A stretch of DNA of 64,000 nt, taken from the NCBI GenBank assembly GCA_013397695.1, contig VYZI01000057.1:1522763-1586762 (forward strand). Direction: 5' to 3'. The notes under the pieces were generated by a model, which worked only from the letters and a program-made list of their open reading frames with translations, made no database searches and had not been told where the DNA came from. Source of the DNA: Centropus unirufus (Eukaryota; Chordata; Aves; Cuculiformes; Centropidae). The translations under genes were made by a program, and so were the position numbers. Positions 25,925 through 39,200 of the stretch are shown here, piece by piece. The first letter of the stretch is position 1. Every line of letters begins with the position of its first letter.

Positions 25925-26819
25925 GGCTATGCCCTGTTTTCCTGAGTATGTCGTGTCTTCATCACACTCTCCATGACACTCAGAGGAGAGTGTTTTTCTC
26001 TCCCCCCAAAACCAGCAGCAGTGTGCAGGGGGAAGCACAGGAAAGGGTAGCCACCTCACACCCCCTTGAGGCCTCTGCATTGCCACCACCCACACATGGC
26101 ATACTTGTGCTATGCCCTTCCTCAATTTCTCAGCATTTTTGAAAGAGGATTAGTTGAGGGTAAGACATAACCAGATGAAACTCCAAGACAAGTGAAGGGA
26201 GATCTTAAAATGCGTAATTATTTGCTCCGTTATATCTCCTTTAGGTTTTTAGGTTCTGGGGAGAATGATAAAGAGAAAATGGCTAAGACACAATCAATTT
26301 TTAGCTTTTTTTTTGTTAAGCCAGTCTGTCTGTTTGCTATCACCTGTCTGAAAAACAAGAGCTGGCAAATTAGTCACTGACCTGTACCAAAGAGGGTGGC
26401 ATTTCACACCTCATCTGCCATTACCACTGGAAAATGTAAGGTTTCAAATGTAGAATTATGTGAGCTCCTGGAACTGAGATGCGATTTTAGGACTCGATCT
26501 ACCTGCTTGAGCTTAAAGCATAGTCAAGTTCTACATTTTTCTTCATGATAGATCATCTTGGGCTGAAACACAATTGAACAAGCTTAATACATCAGCCAAG
26601 GACCAGATCTCTCCTAGGAAAAGTACGGTCATCTGAAAGGAGCCTTTAAATACAACCTCATAGGCCCCCCCTGTCCTATCTCGTGCTATGATGGGAAAAT
26701 CTGATGAATCTTTTTACATAAACTGTTCTTTAAAAAAGTTTAGGGTCTTCTCATTCATTATTTAAAGAAGGAGGTTTTGCAGACTCTGGAAATCAGAAAC
26801 TTTCTGCTGACTTCTGCCC

Positions 26820-27080
26820 TCAATGTATTCATGGGTGATTCGAACTCATTTGTTCTTGTGCCAACCTTGTGCTCTAACCCTTGACGATGATGTATTTATT
26901 CACACTCTGTATGTGTTTATAAACAGAGAGCATATCCTCTTTCAGCCTGCATTTTCATAGGCTAATCAAGCTAACCTTTTCAGTCTCTTCTCACGCAAGT
27001 CAGCTCTTCTGTGTACTCATTCCACTCTCATTTTAATAGAGCTGGTCGTAATTGGGCACACTGTTGCAGGTGAAAACCAA
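26820..27080 (-). repeat. Ancient CR1-like fragment
   Basis: The plus strand reads like a very diverged antisense CR1 segment: 'cctctttcagcctgc', 'aggctaatcaagctaacc', 'cagtctcttctcacgcaag', then 'attgggcacactgttgcagg'. This matches the usual order of the ORF2 C-terminal region encoding the CVQFW and KRRLRGDL motifs, reversed. Both boundaries are approximate. Confidence 0.55.
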
Positions 27081-27960
27081 CCAATCCTTTTTACAGTTAC
27101 ATTAATATTTGCACCTCCTGTACAGTAACCGTAGGCAGTAGAAAGTGCTTTAGGCTGTCTTTGAGTAAACAACAGTAATAGAGAACTGGTGGCAGCCTCG
27201 GGCATAGTAAGATGACCCTGAATGTTTGAACAAAGGAAAATGCTTGAGAGACACATGGACTTAAAATTTTTTTTAAAAAAGACATATCTTTAATTTAAAA
27301 AGAGGAAGAGAAAGACAAGGGTTGAAAAATCATACAAATATTCCTTCTTCAGTTCCACTAAATAAAACCTAAGTTGGCTGTACACTTGTGATTTAAGAGT
27401 CAGAGAAGATATGTAATTTTACTATTCTGTGCTTTTTGAAGTTGTATTTACTATTGTGTAGATGAAAAGAAGCAAGCAGAGACAGATATACAAAGGGAGA
27501 GAGAGTGTGAAAAATCCATTCTCACAATTTTAAGGCATATTTAATAATGAGTCCATTCAAATCTGTAACACCTGCAAATTTTAAATGAAGGATTGCACCA
27601 ACTGCTCTAAGGCCCTAAAGAAATAAGAACATTTATTGGAAAGTGTTTCCTCAGCTGACTACATGGATCAGAAGAGATTTTTATTATTTGAAAAAGACTA
27701 ATATTATGTATTGTGTTTTAGAAAATGATGAATTCTTTCTTTTTATGGGAACCAACCCCTCCACCTACACATGCTTTTCCATTATGATACACAGCCTTTG
27801 AGTAAATGTGCTGTACTACACAAAATAGCAACTAATGGAAGAATAAAAATTAAAAAACTCTTTCCAAGCATTACAGCAATTAAAATAAGAGATGCTACTT
27901 CACAAAGCCTAAGCAGATTCCTGATCACAAAACTGAAGGTAGTATTTCCATTTATTATAT

Positions 27961-28622
27961 ACAGGCTGGACCAATGGGCTGAGTCCAACAGGATGAGGTT
28001 TAACAAGGTCAAATGCTGGGTCCTGCACTTGGGACGCAACAACCCCAGGCAGTGCTACAGGCTTGGGGAAGAGTGGCTGGAAAGCTGCCTGATGAAGGAC
28101 CTGAGGGTGTTGATTGACAGTCAAGTGAACATGAGCCATCACTGTGCCCATGTGGTCAAGAAGGCCAATGGCATCTTGGTTTGTATCAGAAACAACATGG
28201 CCAGCAGGTCCAGGAAGGTGATTGTGCTCCTGTGCTCCATATTCTCTACACCTTGAACAGTGTGTTCAGTTCTGGGTCCCTCACTACAAGAAGGATGTTG
28301 AGATTCTGGAGCATGTCCAGAGAAGGGCAACAAAGCTGGTGAAGGGGCTGGAGAACAAGCCTCACAAGGAGCGGCTGAGGGAGCTGGCGTTGTTTAGTAT
28401 AGAGAAGAGGAGGCTGGGGGGAGACCTTATCACTGTCCACAACTGCCTGAAAGGAGGTTGTAGAGAGGTGGGTGTTGGTCTCTTCTCCTAAGTGATAGGA
28501 CAAGAGGGATTGGCCTCAAGCTGGGCCAGGGGAAGTTCAAATGACCTTAGGAAAAAATTCTTCACTAAAAGGGTTATCAAGCACAGCAACAGGCTGCCCA
28601 GGGAGGTGGTTGAGTCACCATC
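27961..28622 (+). repeat. CR1 LINE ORF2 C-terminal fragment, no 3' tail
   Basis: The translated plus strand gives CR1 reverse-transcriptase C-terminal motifs in order: NRMRFNKVKCWVLHLGR, GEEWLESCLMKDLRVLIDS, CVQFWVPHYKKDVEILE, RRATKLVKGLENK, KRRLGGDLITVHNCLKGG, and KKFFTKRVIKHSNRLPREVV. Frame changes and stops (near 28254 and 28490) show it is dead. It stops abruptly after REVVESPS without the CR1 3' untranslated end. It is antisense to GRID2. Confidence 0.93.
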
Positions 28623-29587
28623 CCACTGCAACAACATTAGACCTTACTATACACTTGGGAAAAATGCTTTGGGTTCAATTACTTCTTAATTAGCACATTG
28701 TACTAAAGAAAATCTTGTCAATGAGTATGAAAACAGAAGTGCAGAGTAAGTCCAGGGAGTAGACCTGGAATTTATATGCAATATCTCTAAGCAATCTTTT
28801 ATCTTATGAACATGTAGGGCTTGCACAATCTACATCTTAGGGGAGAGTTATCTGCCCAGGAAATTCAGTCATTCTGGGCCTAAATTGCCTTTCATAAAAC
28901 ATATGAGAATCTGAATGTCATCAAATCTAAGAACAATTTCATTATTCAAAGTTTTAGAAGCAAAACTTCTTCAAATATGCACTTGTCATTTTTCAGCTGA
29001 CAAGTGTTCATGGAAGAACTTATCTCAGTTTAAAAATAGGATCTCAATTTAACTTACTTTCTTTTTTACCTTCATGAACATTCACATATGACCTGATCCA
29101 GAAGACCACCAAAAAGCCTCCCACTAGTATCAGTAGGTTTGGGTATCAACCATGACTATGGGACTTCTTAAAGGAAATGGAAAGATGGGGGGTTTATTTT
29201 TATTATTACGAAAAATCATTGAACTATAAATGAAACAGAAACACTCCACTACGAAAGACCACATATGAAAAAAGACCTTAAAAAGACCCTCTAAAAACAG
29301 TCCTCTCAAGTCAATTGTAAATACTCAATACACTCGGAAGGAAAGAAGAGTCTTCATTTTATTTTCCATCTATGCATTCAAGGACTTCTGTTTAAAATAG
29401 GCAAGACAAAACAGCTAAGTCCAAGAACTTGTCATTCTATTTTTATTAAACAAGGCTCTCTCCCCCAGCATGCCTGAACTTTGTCTAGCTATTGCTTTCT
29501 GTTATCAATGTCAAGATCAACAGGAATATTGACAGCAAGGCTGAAAGCAGGATTCATGGTTCACAACAATGTTCACTTGACAGTTAC

Positions 29588-29641
29588 CTCATTTATAATG
29601 ATCCAGTGACAGTCAAAAGCAACCAAATTAGTCTCCACGAC
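29588..29641 (-). CDS. GRID2: GRID2 internal exon, 54 bp (amino-terminal domain)
   Basis: This small exon encodes 18 residues, beginning VVETNLVAFDCHW and ending NE. It matches glutamate receptor delta-2 at about residues 246-263 of the human protein as I remember it. GluD2 is a postsynaptic receptor of cerebellar Purkinje cells; its extracellular amino-terminal domain binds cerebellin-1, which bridges to presynaptic neurexin. This piece is a strand-loop segment of that domain. Read on the minus strand, a good pyrimidine tract with a CTGAC branch-point candidate leads to an AG acceptor at 29643-29642. A GAG|GTAACT donor follows at 29587-29586. The exon starts and ends in phase 0 and joins directly to the exon at 22726. 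It is the most upstream GRID2 exon I can find here. It is too short to stand out as an ORF and was identified from its protein sequence and splice sites. Confidence 0.96.
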
Positions 29642-29990
29642 CTGAAACAGAGAACAAACCAGCTATCAGTCAGCTTGCTTATGAAAGCCAGAAAAAAATT
29701 TATGTTCTCTGCAAATGACAAAACCAGAAACCCATGCTCCCAAAAACCTTTGTTATACAACTGAGGATAGAGAACTTTTAGCAAAACTCTACAGAAGCTT
29801 TTTTTTTTTCGTTTGACTTGCTAATTAAACTTGGAAAATATGCTCATTGCCAGTATCAAAGAGTATGTTTCAATTGATTGAGGAGAAAATTAAATATTTT
29901 TTGCTTTAATATTGCATGTTGAGACAGAGCAACAGAGAGGAAGGCAGAAACTCTCCTGAAAACTCTTTGAAACTCTCACAGTACTAATAA

Positions 29991-30010
29991 GAAATGAAAG
30001 GAAATGAAAG
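29991..30010. repeat. 10-bp perfect tandem duplication
   Basis: GAAATGAAAG is repeated head to tail about 350 bp upstream of the 54-bp GRID2 exon (in gene orientation). Confidence 0.85.
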
Positions 30011-33000
30011 CCATAGCTTCCAAGGTGCTGCTGGAAAATGTCAGTGTTATTACCAGTACTAATCAGGGTCTTCACTTTACGTGGAATTTAAGAATCACTA
30101 TCCTTTGTGGTGACTGCAGTACATTTTGTCATGTGGCTAGACATTTTCTTGCATTTTCCACAGTAGGCATCCACTTGGCACGTATCAAGGAACAAGACAA
30201 GAGCCTAAACAGCTAAGCAATGGGGGGCACAACAGCAGGCCCAGTCAGGATGTTTGAACTAGAGCATGGCTGCTCATATCAAACCAGTTGGAAGTAAAAC
30301 ACAGCCGAGAACTGCGAAAGGTTAAAATTGGACAAGATAGTGAAGAAGTTCTCATTGGAGCATTTGCTCTTATATAAATATCTCGAGCATAGAAAGTTCA
30401 TGCCATTTACAATACAAGCAATGCCATTTAGATTTTCCATAAGACAAAACCAATCACAACCTTACTAAAGCAGAAACACTTCTGCTAGTCAATCTACATA
30501 CAATTCTGCTGAAAGCAAGCAGAATAAAACAAATAAGCAAAAATAATAAAAGTAGCACATCCAACAGATTTTCTGGTTTCTTTTCCCTCCTAACTTCTGG
30601 CTCCAGGATGTCCCATCATGAATTTCTGCCCCGCAGAATTTCTGAACCAGTGCTGTGCACTCTGGAAAGGCAAATGCCAGATAGGAAATTGTCATACAAG
30701 ACAACGAAGACAAAGATGCAGTATTTATCTACCTCACGTCTTAGGTTAAAACCAAGAGAAACTAGAGTTTGGATACATAATAAGGGCTGAATACCAAACC
30801 CCTATACAGATATTAAATGGAGGAGATTTAACCCTTTCCAAACAAAGAAAACCATGCACATATTTGTAAATTCTCTGCTCACACTTGCCCTAGAGGAAAT
30901 CGTGCAAAAATTCAGGTGTGGGTTACTAAACACAAAGTTGCCCTCAATGCAGAAAAATCTCCAAAGTTAAACATAGAGGCTAGCTGAGAGAGTATTAGGA
31001 AATAGTATCCTATATGCCTACCTTGGTCTTACTGCTCTGTAAGGCAATTTCTTATGGCCACCTTCAGAGATAAGACACTGAAACAGTTTTTAGTCTAATT
31101 CAAGATGGTTGCTTTTGTACACCCAAGTACATTTTGCTTTCTTAACTGTGATGAATCATACTAGCAGTTGCTAACCAGAAGCGTAAAATAATCAATTCTG
31201 TATCAGCTGGTTTAGACTGGTTTTATTTACTGAGGGGATAAATATTTGAAACGATACTAAAAAAACCCGTTTTGTGCTGTTGAGATGGTATTTCTGCTGT
31301 GCCATTGAGTACCTCTGCCGGTCAGGAACATGGGTAAGCACATGAACTCTAGTATTAATAGGCGTACTGCATCATTTCAGTCTAAGGACCACAGAAACTT
31401 ACACATTCATGCCTTATCCAACTAAAACAGTGTCAGAGCAAGGCGAGGACACAAATATAGTCAACGACTTCAAAGAACAATTTTTCTGGGTTCAGCATTA
31501 TTTTATCCATAGGCTCTTATTATTCAATAATTTTTAATGCTATATCACATAATTCTCCAGTAATAAGAATCAAAGCAGCAAGTTAGCAGGCCAGTTCTGA
31601 AATATACTTCAGGAAATGGTATACCCACTCAACTACTGCTCAGACAGCTCACACCAAAGTACTTGTACACACTGTATCACAGGTTGCATAAATCCCGCAG
31701 CAAAGTATACAGCCCATTGAGCTATGCAGTGCCATTCATACACAGTCATAAAAATCCATAGAAATAGATATAAGAGATCATTCTTAACATCTTTGTAACT
31801 TTAGAAAAGGATTCATGTAAAACTCCAGCAGTTCTCCTAACACCATGGTAAAATAAATAAAATTTCTGCTTCATGAGGAAGGCGTTCAGCTTAGTCAAAC
31901 ATGGATGCTATTGAACCAATAAGCAAGAGCATGGATGAAGCAGAATATATTTTTCTCTTTTGAAATAATTCAACTGCATACAAAGTGAGATTTTGTAGAA
32001 AGCAGAAAAGCGTTGTCAAGAAGACAAGTGATAAGAAAGGACAAACCATCTGTCATTGGCAGTAACTCCAGAACTTCTGAATCTTTAGAAAAGCCTGATA
32101 ATTTATCACAGATATTTCTGTTGTTCATGCTCAGACCTTCAAATGGGCTAAATACAAGACAATCTAAAGCAAATACAACATTAGTAGTGCCAGCATGCAA
32201 GCTCCTCACATGTGCAATAAACAGCAAGGAAACAAAATACTAACAAAAAGGGCATGCAGTTTAATGGGAAATGATGTAAAAAGTTCTCTACATCTCATCT
32301 TCCTTATAGATATGAGATCACAGCTGTAGGCCAAAACTACAAGATTCAGAGCTTCTAGAACTCTTAACAAAAGGAATGCATGAAACCTGATCTGGATCTT
32401 CAAATTCACCTCCACACATTTGCAACAAGTCAGACAAGTCTTGCAAACATCTAGTGAGCATTAATGTTGCATGTATGAGAAGATCCATCCAGAATGTAGC
32501 CATCTCCACTATCTCCTGTTTGAAATGTAAGAGAGAGCTCCTGTGCTCCAGTTTGACATTTTACCTTTGTTACAGTTGAGACTGCTGTCTAACAAGCCAC
32601 TCGGATGCCATGAATAATTTCTCAAAACGTTGAAGAAAATTGTGTCCCACAAGACCTGTCCTTCCTGTTAATTTTCAGCTCCACCAGGAGCTGCAGTAGT
32701 GACTGTGAATCTCTTTCTGCTGGACCACCACAGAGCAAACCACACTTTCTATTTGATTTTTCACAAAAGACAACAGATGGCATTCCATAATCCCTTGTTT
32801 TGGAAATGGCTGGGACTGAAATAATTTAGAAAGTGATTTAGAAAGTTAGTTTTCCCAAGAGTTGAGCTGGAATACAAACTGCCTGCTAACCTCTTCCAAA
32901 CATTCTCTGTCTACAATATGTCTCATTTATGTGGTCGTGTAATCTGGACTGCACTCATCCAGCCGGAAGACTGGTAAATTGCTTTTGTCCAATACGACTA

Positions 33001-33143
33001 GATTTGTGTTGTTTTATAGGTAAATACATGCCCTGACTTCATTTTCTCTCCCAAGGACATAGCAATTTGATGATCATTTAGACGTGATTAAACCCAGACT
33101 TCCTGTACTCATGTGAGACAGGCTACCCCTTACCCACCCTTCA

Positions 33144-33220
33144 AAAAAAACCCCAAAACCAGAGCAACCCCAAAACAAACAAACCCCTCTCAAGCAAAAA
33201 ACCCCAACCATCAAACAAAT
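33144..33220. repeat. A/C-rich low-complexity tract
   Basis: Alternating A-runs and CCCC/AAACC units on the plus strand, with very little G or T, like the tract at 318-455. Confidence 0.75.
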
Positions 33221-36200
33221 AGAAGATGTCTGAGGCCATTTGTTAGCATTTCCTTTGACTGAAGATATGTGATTTGACTAGTTTGGGCATCTAGAACACT
33301 CTCCTATAGTATAGATGACTCCTCAATCAGTGGTATGAAAAGCAAAATATGAAAGATAGAGACTGTTAAATAGCTAATGTATGGGTAGCGATAAGAACAT
33401 CAGGTGATAAACTAAAGACTACCTTATCCACTCCGAAGTTTGGGAAGGTAAATACATGAAGTTATACTCTTTAGTATGTTGTACTGTTGTGCTCTATTAA
33501 ATACTGCAGGACTTATGCAAAGAAATTCTGAGCTTGTCTCCCCCAGATCCCTCTGTCTTTTTTTTTTTTTTCCTTCTAACTGCTAGTTCAATAAACCACC
33601 ACCATTTCACCAGGCTATTTGTACCATCTCTTCCTGCTGGTGACACAGCAAGACCTTCTCTGTGTCTCCACCCTTAGCCATTTTTGTTTCTCAGTAGGGA
33701 AAGTGGTTGCTGATTTATAAAGCTCATTCTTGCACACCAGAAACTAAAGCTCATAAAAATCTCTCTTCACTGGAGGCAATATTTTTGGAATTTAATTTTA
33801 ATCTCTACCCATTTTCACTCTTGAGAGGGAAGAAACCTCACATGGCAATACTTATTTTTATTCTTATGGAGCATCATCTCTTTCTGGGATCCTTTCCTTT
33901 AAGTTCCTTCTAAGCATGAAAAGAACACATTGGGTGAAATCTGACAGAAGTCCCTAGTCATCTAGTTACCAAGGATGAAAAAGCAAGCTTTGACAGCACT
34001 TAGCAGGAGACAAGGAAGACAGCTTCCAGACTGCCAAAGGACAGTTCAGATGGCTGATGTGGCTTCCTTTACTTGTTGCATGAGAGCACATTTATTTGAA
34101 AATGAAAGTAGTTCAGGTATTTGATCAGTTTTCCTATTTTATTTTCAGATTTATTTTAAACAATAATAATAATAATTCTAAACTAAAAGAATTGGGTTAT
34201 TCCACTAAATAACTACTTTTATATTGACTTTTCACCCTAATTATATTTGAAACAAGTCAAGTTCCAGGGAGGATGTCATATCCCTTGGCCTAAAATTTTA
34301 AGAGACTGAGGCAGTGCACCCCGAGAAGTCAGCCCCATGCTAAAGAAAACAATATGTTCAATGAAAGTAAATAAACACAGCATTACTACTTCAGTGAGTA
34401 TGACCATCAGCTTCTGGTGAAAACACAAAGCAAAAACATTCTGTCTGGTGGAAAGGACTATTTCACAATTTTAATTTCCTTCATCATTGAGAAAAGCTAA
34501 TGATTTATTTATTTTAAGGGAATCTAAAACTCATCATCCTCCCCGAGGTCAGTCTGGAGACTATAGGCTTAAAATAATACCTAAAGGTAATTTAAGGAGT
34601 ATTTAATTCTTACTACTGGTTTTACTATTCCCAAATTATGTCTTGATTTCTGTTCAGATTACCGTCATGAAAACTGTAATATCCACTCTGAAAAGAAAAC
34701 CCCCAAAGCCAACAAAACCACCACAGATCTGTTCAGAAACTACTTGTCTTTAACTCAGAATCACGAGCACATTACATTACCTGCACTGGAAGACAGTTGC
34801 TAGAAAGTAGAATAGTATTCTTGATGAACAGTAAACTACCTGTGACCTACAAACTGCTTATTTCCAACTAACAAAGTGATTCTAACTCTCACGTAAATTC
34901 AGAAATTCAGATTCATTGTTGCTGTACAACTGGCCTGTACCTTTCTTTTTTTAAAAGATTTCTCATAATCACTTTTATACATAGCTAGATGTTGTTTACA
35001 GAGGTAGTACTAAATTGATGCCTGAAGATCTCTTGTTCTTTATGTGCTACTTTTTTTTTTTAAATTTAATTCCATTTGGAAGTTTGAAATTTAAGCAGAT
35101 ATTAAATTTGTGCATTTGAGCTGAAAGTGTGCTTTGAATCAAATTGCTTATCACCACCTTTCAGAGAGAAGAATCAAACATAAAAAGCCTAAACTATCCT
35201 AAAGTCTCAAGTTTTCCCCACCTATATAGATTAAAAACTGGAATCAGAGATTTCTCCCAACTGTGTTGTTTGTTTCAAGCATGTCACCATCTCCTACACT
35301 TGAAAATATTCAGGAGTTACCCTTGGAGTGAACTTGCTTGAGACTGAAAGTTGTTGACAAGTCCTCCATTAGAGGGGAAATAATTGCGTTGTTGATTTTG
35401 ACATCTTTGCGACAAACCACCAAGGTCAGAATTTCTCTACAACAGGGAAAGCTGGAGATTAATGAAGCTTTTTCATAGATTTAAATTTATTCTATCTATA
35501 CACATAAGTTATTTTTCTGAGCAGAATGAAAAGTTCCATTCCCACTTTTAACCCTTTGCTGACTTTATAGGTAGCAGCAGGTTTATGCCAAGCCTTATTG
35601 ATATGAAGAAACTATTCAACATTTTAATGTTACACAAGAGGCCCAGAAAAACAGCTATTAACTCTAAAGTTTAATTTGTAGAGGAACAAGGAATGTCAGT
35701 TTGACAATAGATCATTCTTAATGTATGCTTTGGGTAATTAGACTGCTAGTGAAGAAAGCTTTGGAGGCTGCAGGAAAAAAAACAGATGACAAAATGGTAT
35801 CTGTTGTGATTTCAACATATGCTCTTTTGGTAGCCCATATAAAAATATCCAAATGAATATTTCCTATCTCTTTAAACCTGTTGCCAATATGGAAACACAT
35901 ACATAATATTTCTAATTGAGAATCATGATTAACCAAATAGTTATCACTTTCGTAAGGCAGTGAACAATTAAGACTGAAGAAAAAATACACTTGTGAGGCA
36001 TAAGACTCCTTCCCAGAGTGCAATACTATGGGTTGACTGCACTCAGCAAAAATACGTTGACTCAAAGAAAACTTGTGAAGGAATCATGTAAGGATAGTAT
36101 TTTAAATACCCTTGCCCATCTCATCCATATCCGATTTTATGTGACCAGTTCTACAGATTGTAGTGCAGTTACTCTTCCTTTACAACAGTTTAAATAAGGA

Positions 36201-39200
36201 GAAATAATTAATTAGGATGGAAAAGACTGTCAGAGAGAGAGTGAAAAACATGAGGTTTGAGGAAGAACTTGAAGGAAAGAAGAGAAGAGGAATATAAGAA
36301 CAGGGTGAGTGATTGTTAGTGTGAACAAATACTTCTGGGATGTCACTGTTTAAGCAAACAAAAAACAATAGAAGAGAAAACAACATTTTTTTAATAGGAG
36401 TAAATTCCCATAAAAATTTCCTGTCCACTCTGAGTACCAGTAACGCAAATTAATTATTATTATCCTAATTAAATTTAAAATTATCAATTTAGTTGTGGGT
36501 TTTTTACTGATACTAGATGTGGATGCTGTTGTTTTTAAAGGTTTGAAAGAATTGAAGCAGGAGAACTATTAAGCATACAGATTCAATTTATATCTTCAAA
36601 CTGAAAATGCAAGACTTAGGTTTACCTGCTTTTTCCATGAGTGGCAAGGGAATATTTTAGGGCCAGACTCTCTGAATTGCTCAGCATCCATGAATTCGCC
36701 AGACTTTCCTTTACAGGGGCTACAGAATGCCAGGTTCTTTTGAAAACTTGCCCATTCCATTCATGTTTTTAAATATAAGTTGAGTGCCTTGAAAATCCAG
36801 CCCTGATTACTCTGGTAGCATATTTTGTATTTTGTTACTAATACGGAAATGTAGTTTCAACCCCTTTTGCATCCATTAGCAAACTCAAGATCTACTCTGT
36901 CTGCGCAACTGAAAAAATTTTAAACATCATACACAGCTGGATACAGTGGCGCTGCTCTTTTTTCTTCACTGTCCACCTAAAAAGCATTTGTTGCCAAAAG
37001 TCAGATCGGCATTACTGAAATGGAAATCATTTAATTTTCCTATCACAGGCATTAGTAACGAAGGTCACTGTTGAAGTGACAAAATATCACTAAAGCCATC
37101 AGGTCTTTTTGCTATTCAGCTTCACGATGGTGTCTCTCCTGTCATTTCACATACCGGTAGAGAACAGCAGTGCCAGAGGTTCAGGCGAGATAGCCTGCAT
37201 TTCTGACTTCCTCATAAACTTAGCACGCAGCTCTTCTCAAAGTATACAGGCTGAAACCATAATTTTCCAGAGTTCAAGAATCAAGAGCAGTTTAACAGAG
37301 TTTTAACTGTCTGCGGGCTTGAAGCTCCTTATGAACAAAATCCTCTCAAAGTACACATCCCAAGACAAAATCCATTCTAATATGGAAAATATTCTGATTA
37401 CCAAACTGCAATATCTAATGTGAAGCCTATTGGCCATTTTGGTTTCTGTGCTTCATAACAGATCGATGAAATGGATCTTCCTTACTAAAGGTTCAAAGGC
37501 ATTGCAAGCCCAGAAGATTTGCATGACGAGTCACTCAGAGTGGACACAGATCAGAAAAAAACAACCTTTCCTAATAAAATACCTCTATATTACAGGGAAT
37601 TCTGGTATTACCCTACTTTCAGCCAGTCAAGTAATAATTAAGTTTTTAAATAATACCATGACATATTTATAATAAGCAATACATTTCCTAATGTCAACCA
37701 TACAACAGAGTTCAGATTCAGTTTCTCCCCAAAAAGCTGCTGGCCAGAAATCAATTTGTATACCTTAGCTCTGAAATCCCCGAAAGTCATTAACAAAATA
37801 AGGTTCAAGGTGAATACAAAGTGCTTCGATTACTATCATGTGCCCCTAACTGCTAATGGTAAAACTAACAGAAGGACCAGAACTCAGCAGAAACTGATAT
37901 GGGTTAAATTATATTCCAGGCTTGAAAGAAAGAAACATGTACAGTTTTTCACCAGTGCTTAATGCTGGTTTGAAAGCTGGTTCCACACAGTATTTGTGTA
38001 TGGATCCAAAGAGTCTCTATTCTTTTGGAAGGACAGACACTGGGGATACAAACACACCAGAGTTGCAGGCTCAGTCATACATGAAATACAGGTGTAGCAG
38101 CTGGAACATCAGCTCAGCTCTCATATGGGAAAGATCCTACCAGATTGGAAATAATTTTATCAGCAAGAGAATAGTGCAACTGGTCATCATGTTTAATTAC
38201 AGCGGAAAATGAAGCTTTCTGGCCATCACATATGGGGAGATATTCAAAAGCGCTTCTGTTTCAAGGTATTAAAAACAAGATACAGAGGTATTATAGGACT
38301 GGCAAAGGTTGCAATCATAAGAAAACCAGAAAACATTTAACATACACAGGGTTATTTGAGACATTCTGTACAGTTCTTTAATATTTTATAGGGATTAAGT
38401 TGCTAGGAATTGTTTCTTGAATTTTAATTGTGGAACAGTTGCCCATTTCTTTTGGCTTATTGAACAAAGATGCCTAAATTAGATCCCTGCTGTAATTTTT
38501 AAAAATAAATTGGAAAGCTTTATGAAGAACAGTAAAAAGAATGAGAGAACTTTAGAAGGATTTGAACATTCCAGAAAAGGAAAAACAACAGGCACTTTGT
38601 TAAAAAGACAATTAGTTCTGCATTTTAGTTTGTGAGGGTGATGATAACCTTAGCAAAATGAGCTATAAAGGAAAATGGTGACCCTTTAACTTTTCCAAAA
38701 ATAAGTATTGAAGACAATTCCAGTTTAAGCATTGACTCCAGCTGTATTTTGTTCACAGAAAAGAAGATAAAATATAATTTTTAATTCCTTTTTTTTGAGC
38801 TTAGACTTATAAACAACAGTAACTTGACTCACACTTATGGTAACAGCCCCTCTAAAGTCAGAGTAATTACTTAGTTGATGAAATTACTCATGTGAGGAAA
38901 ATAATTCATATGTATAAGAGATTGCCAGAACAGCTACCTTGATGTAAATTATAAAAGGCACATTATAGGATGTCATAATTTTTCTAGAATCACATTTCTT
39001 TTCCCCACAGGTAGTGTCAAACATCTTTTTACCTTTAAGCACTGCATTTTCCTAGTGTTCTTTCAATCATCATTTTTTACTAACCTGAATCAGAACTGTG
39101 ATATATGTTTCCTGTTCTGACTATTAATTATGGGCACGTGGTCTTCAGTTTTGGACAGTGATAGAAGCAAACTGACAAAACCAATAGCCAGACAATCCTT

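Larger units (their letters stand above)
22727..29587 (-). other. GRID2: GRID2 intron, complete (6,861 bp)
   Basis: The intron begins with a GTAACT donor and ends with TTCCAG. It contains a CR1 coding fragment at 27961-28622, a degenerate CR1-like stretch at about 26820-27080 and an AT-rich low-complexity patch at 25869-25924. The remainder is unassigned. Confidence 0.9.

Noticed and set aside
27771..28256. 161-codon plus-strand ORF, the longest in the window
   Set aside because: The second half is CR1 ORF2 C-terminal sequence and the first half is unrelated intron; it is a chance extension into a dead repeat, not a gene.
9212..29641. A GRID2 pseudogene rather than the functional gene
   Set aside because: All four exons are open, in phase, with intact GT-AG borders and long introns, and the changes are conservative.
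35718..36065. 115-codon minus-strand ORF on the GRID2 strand
   Set aside because: I compared it with the preceding GRID2 coding sequence and found no match; no other family recognised.
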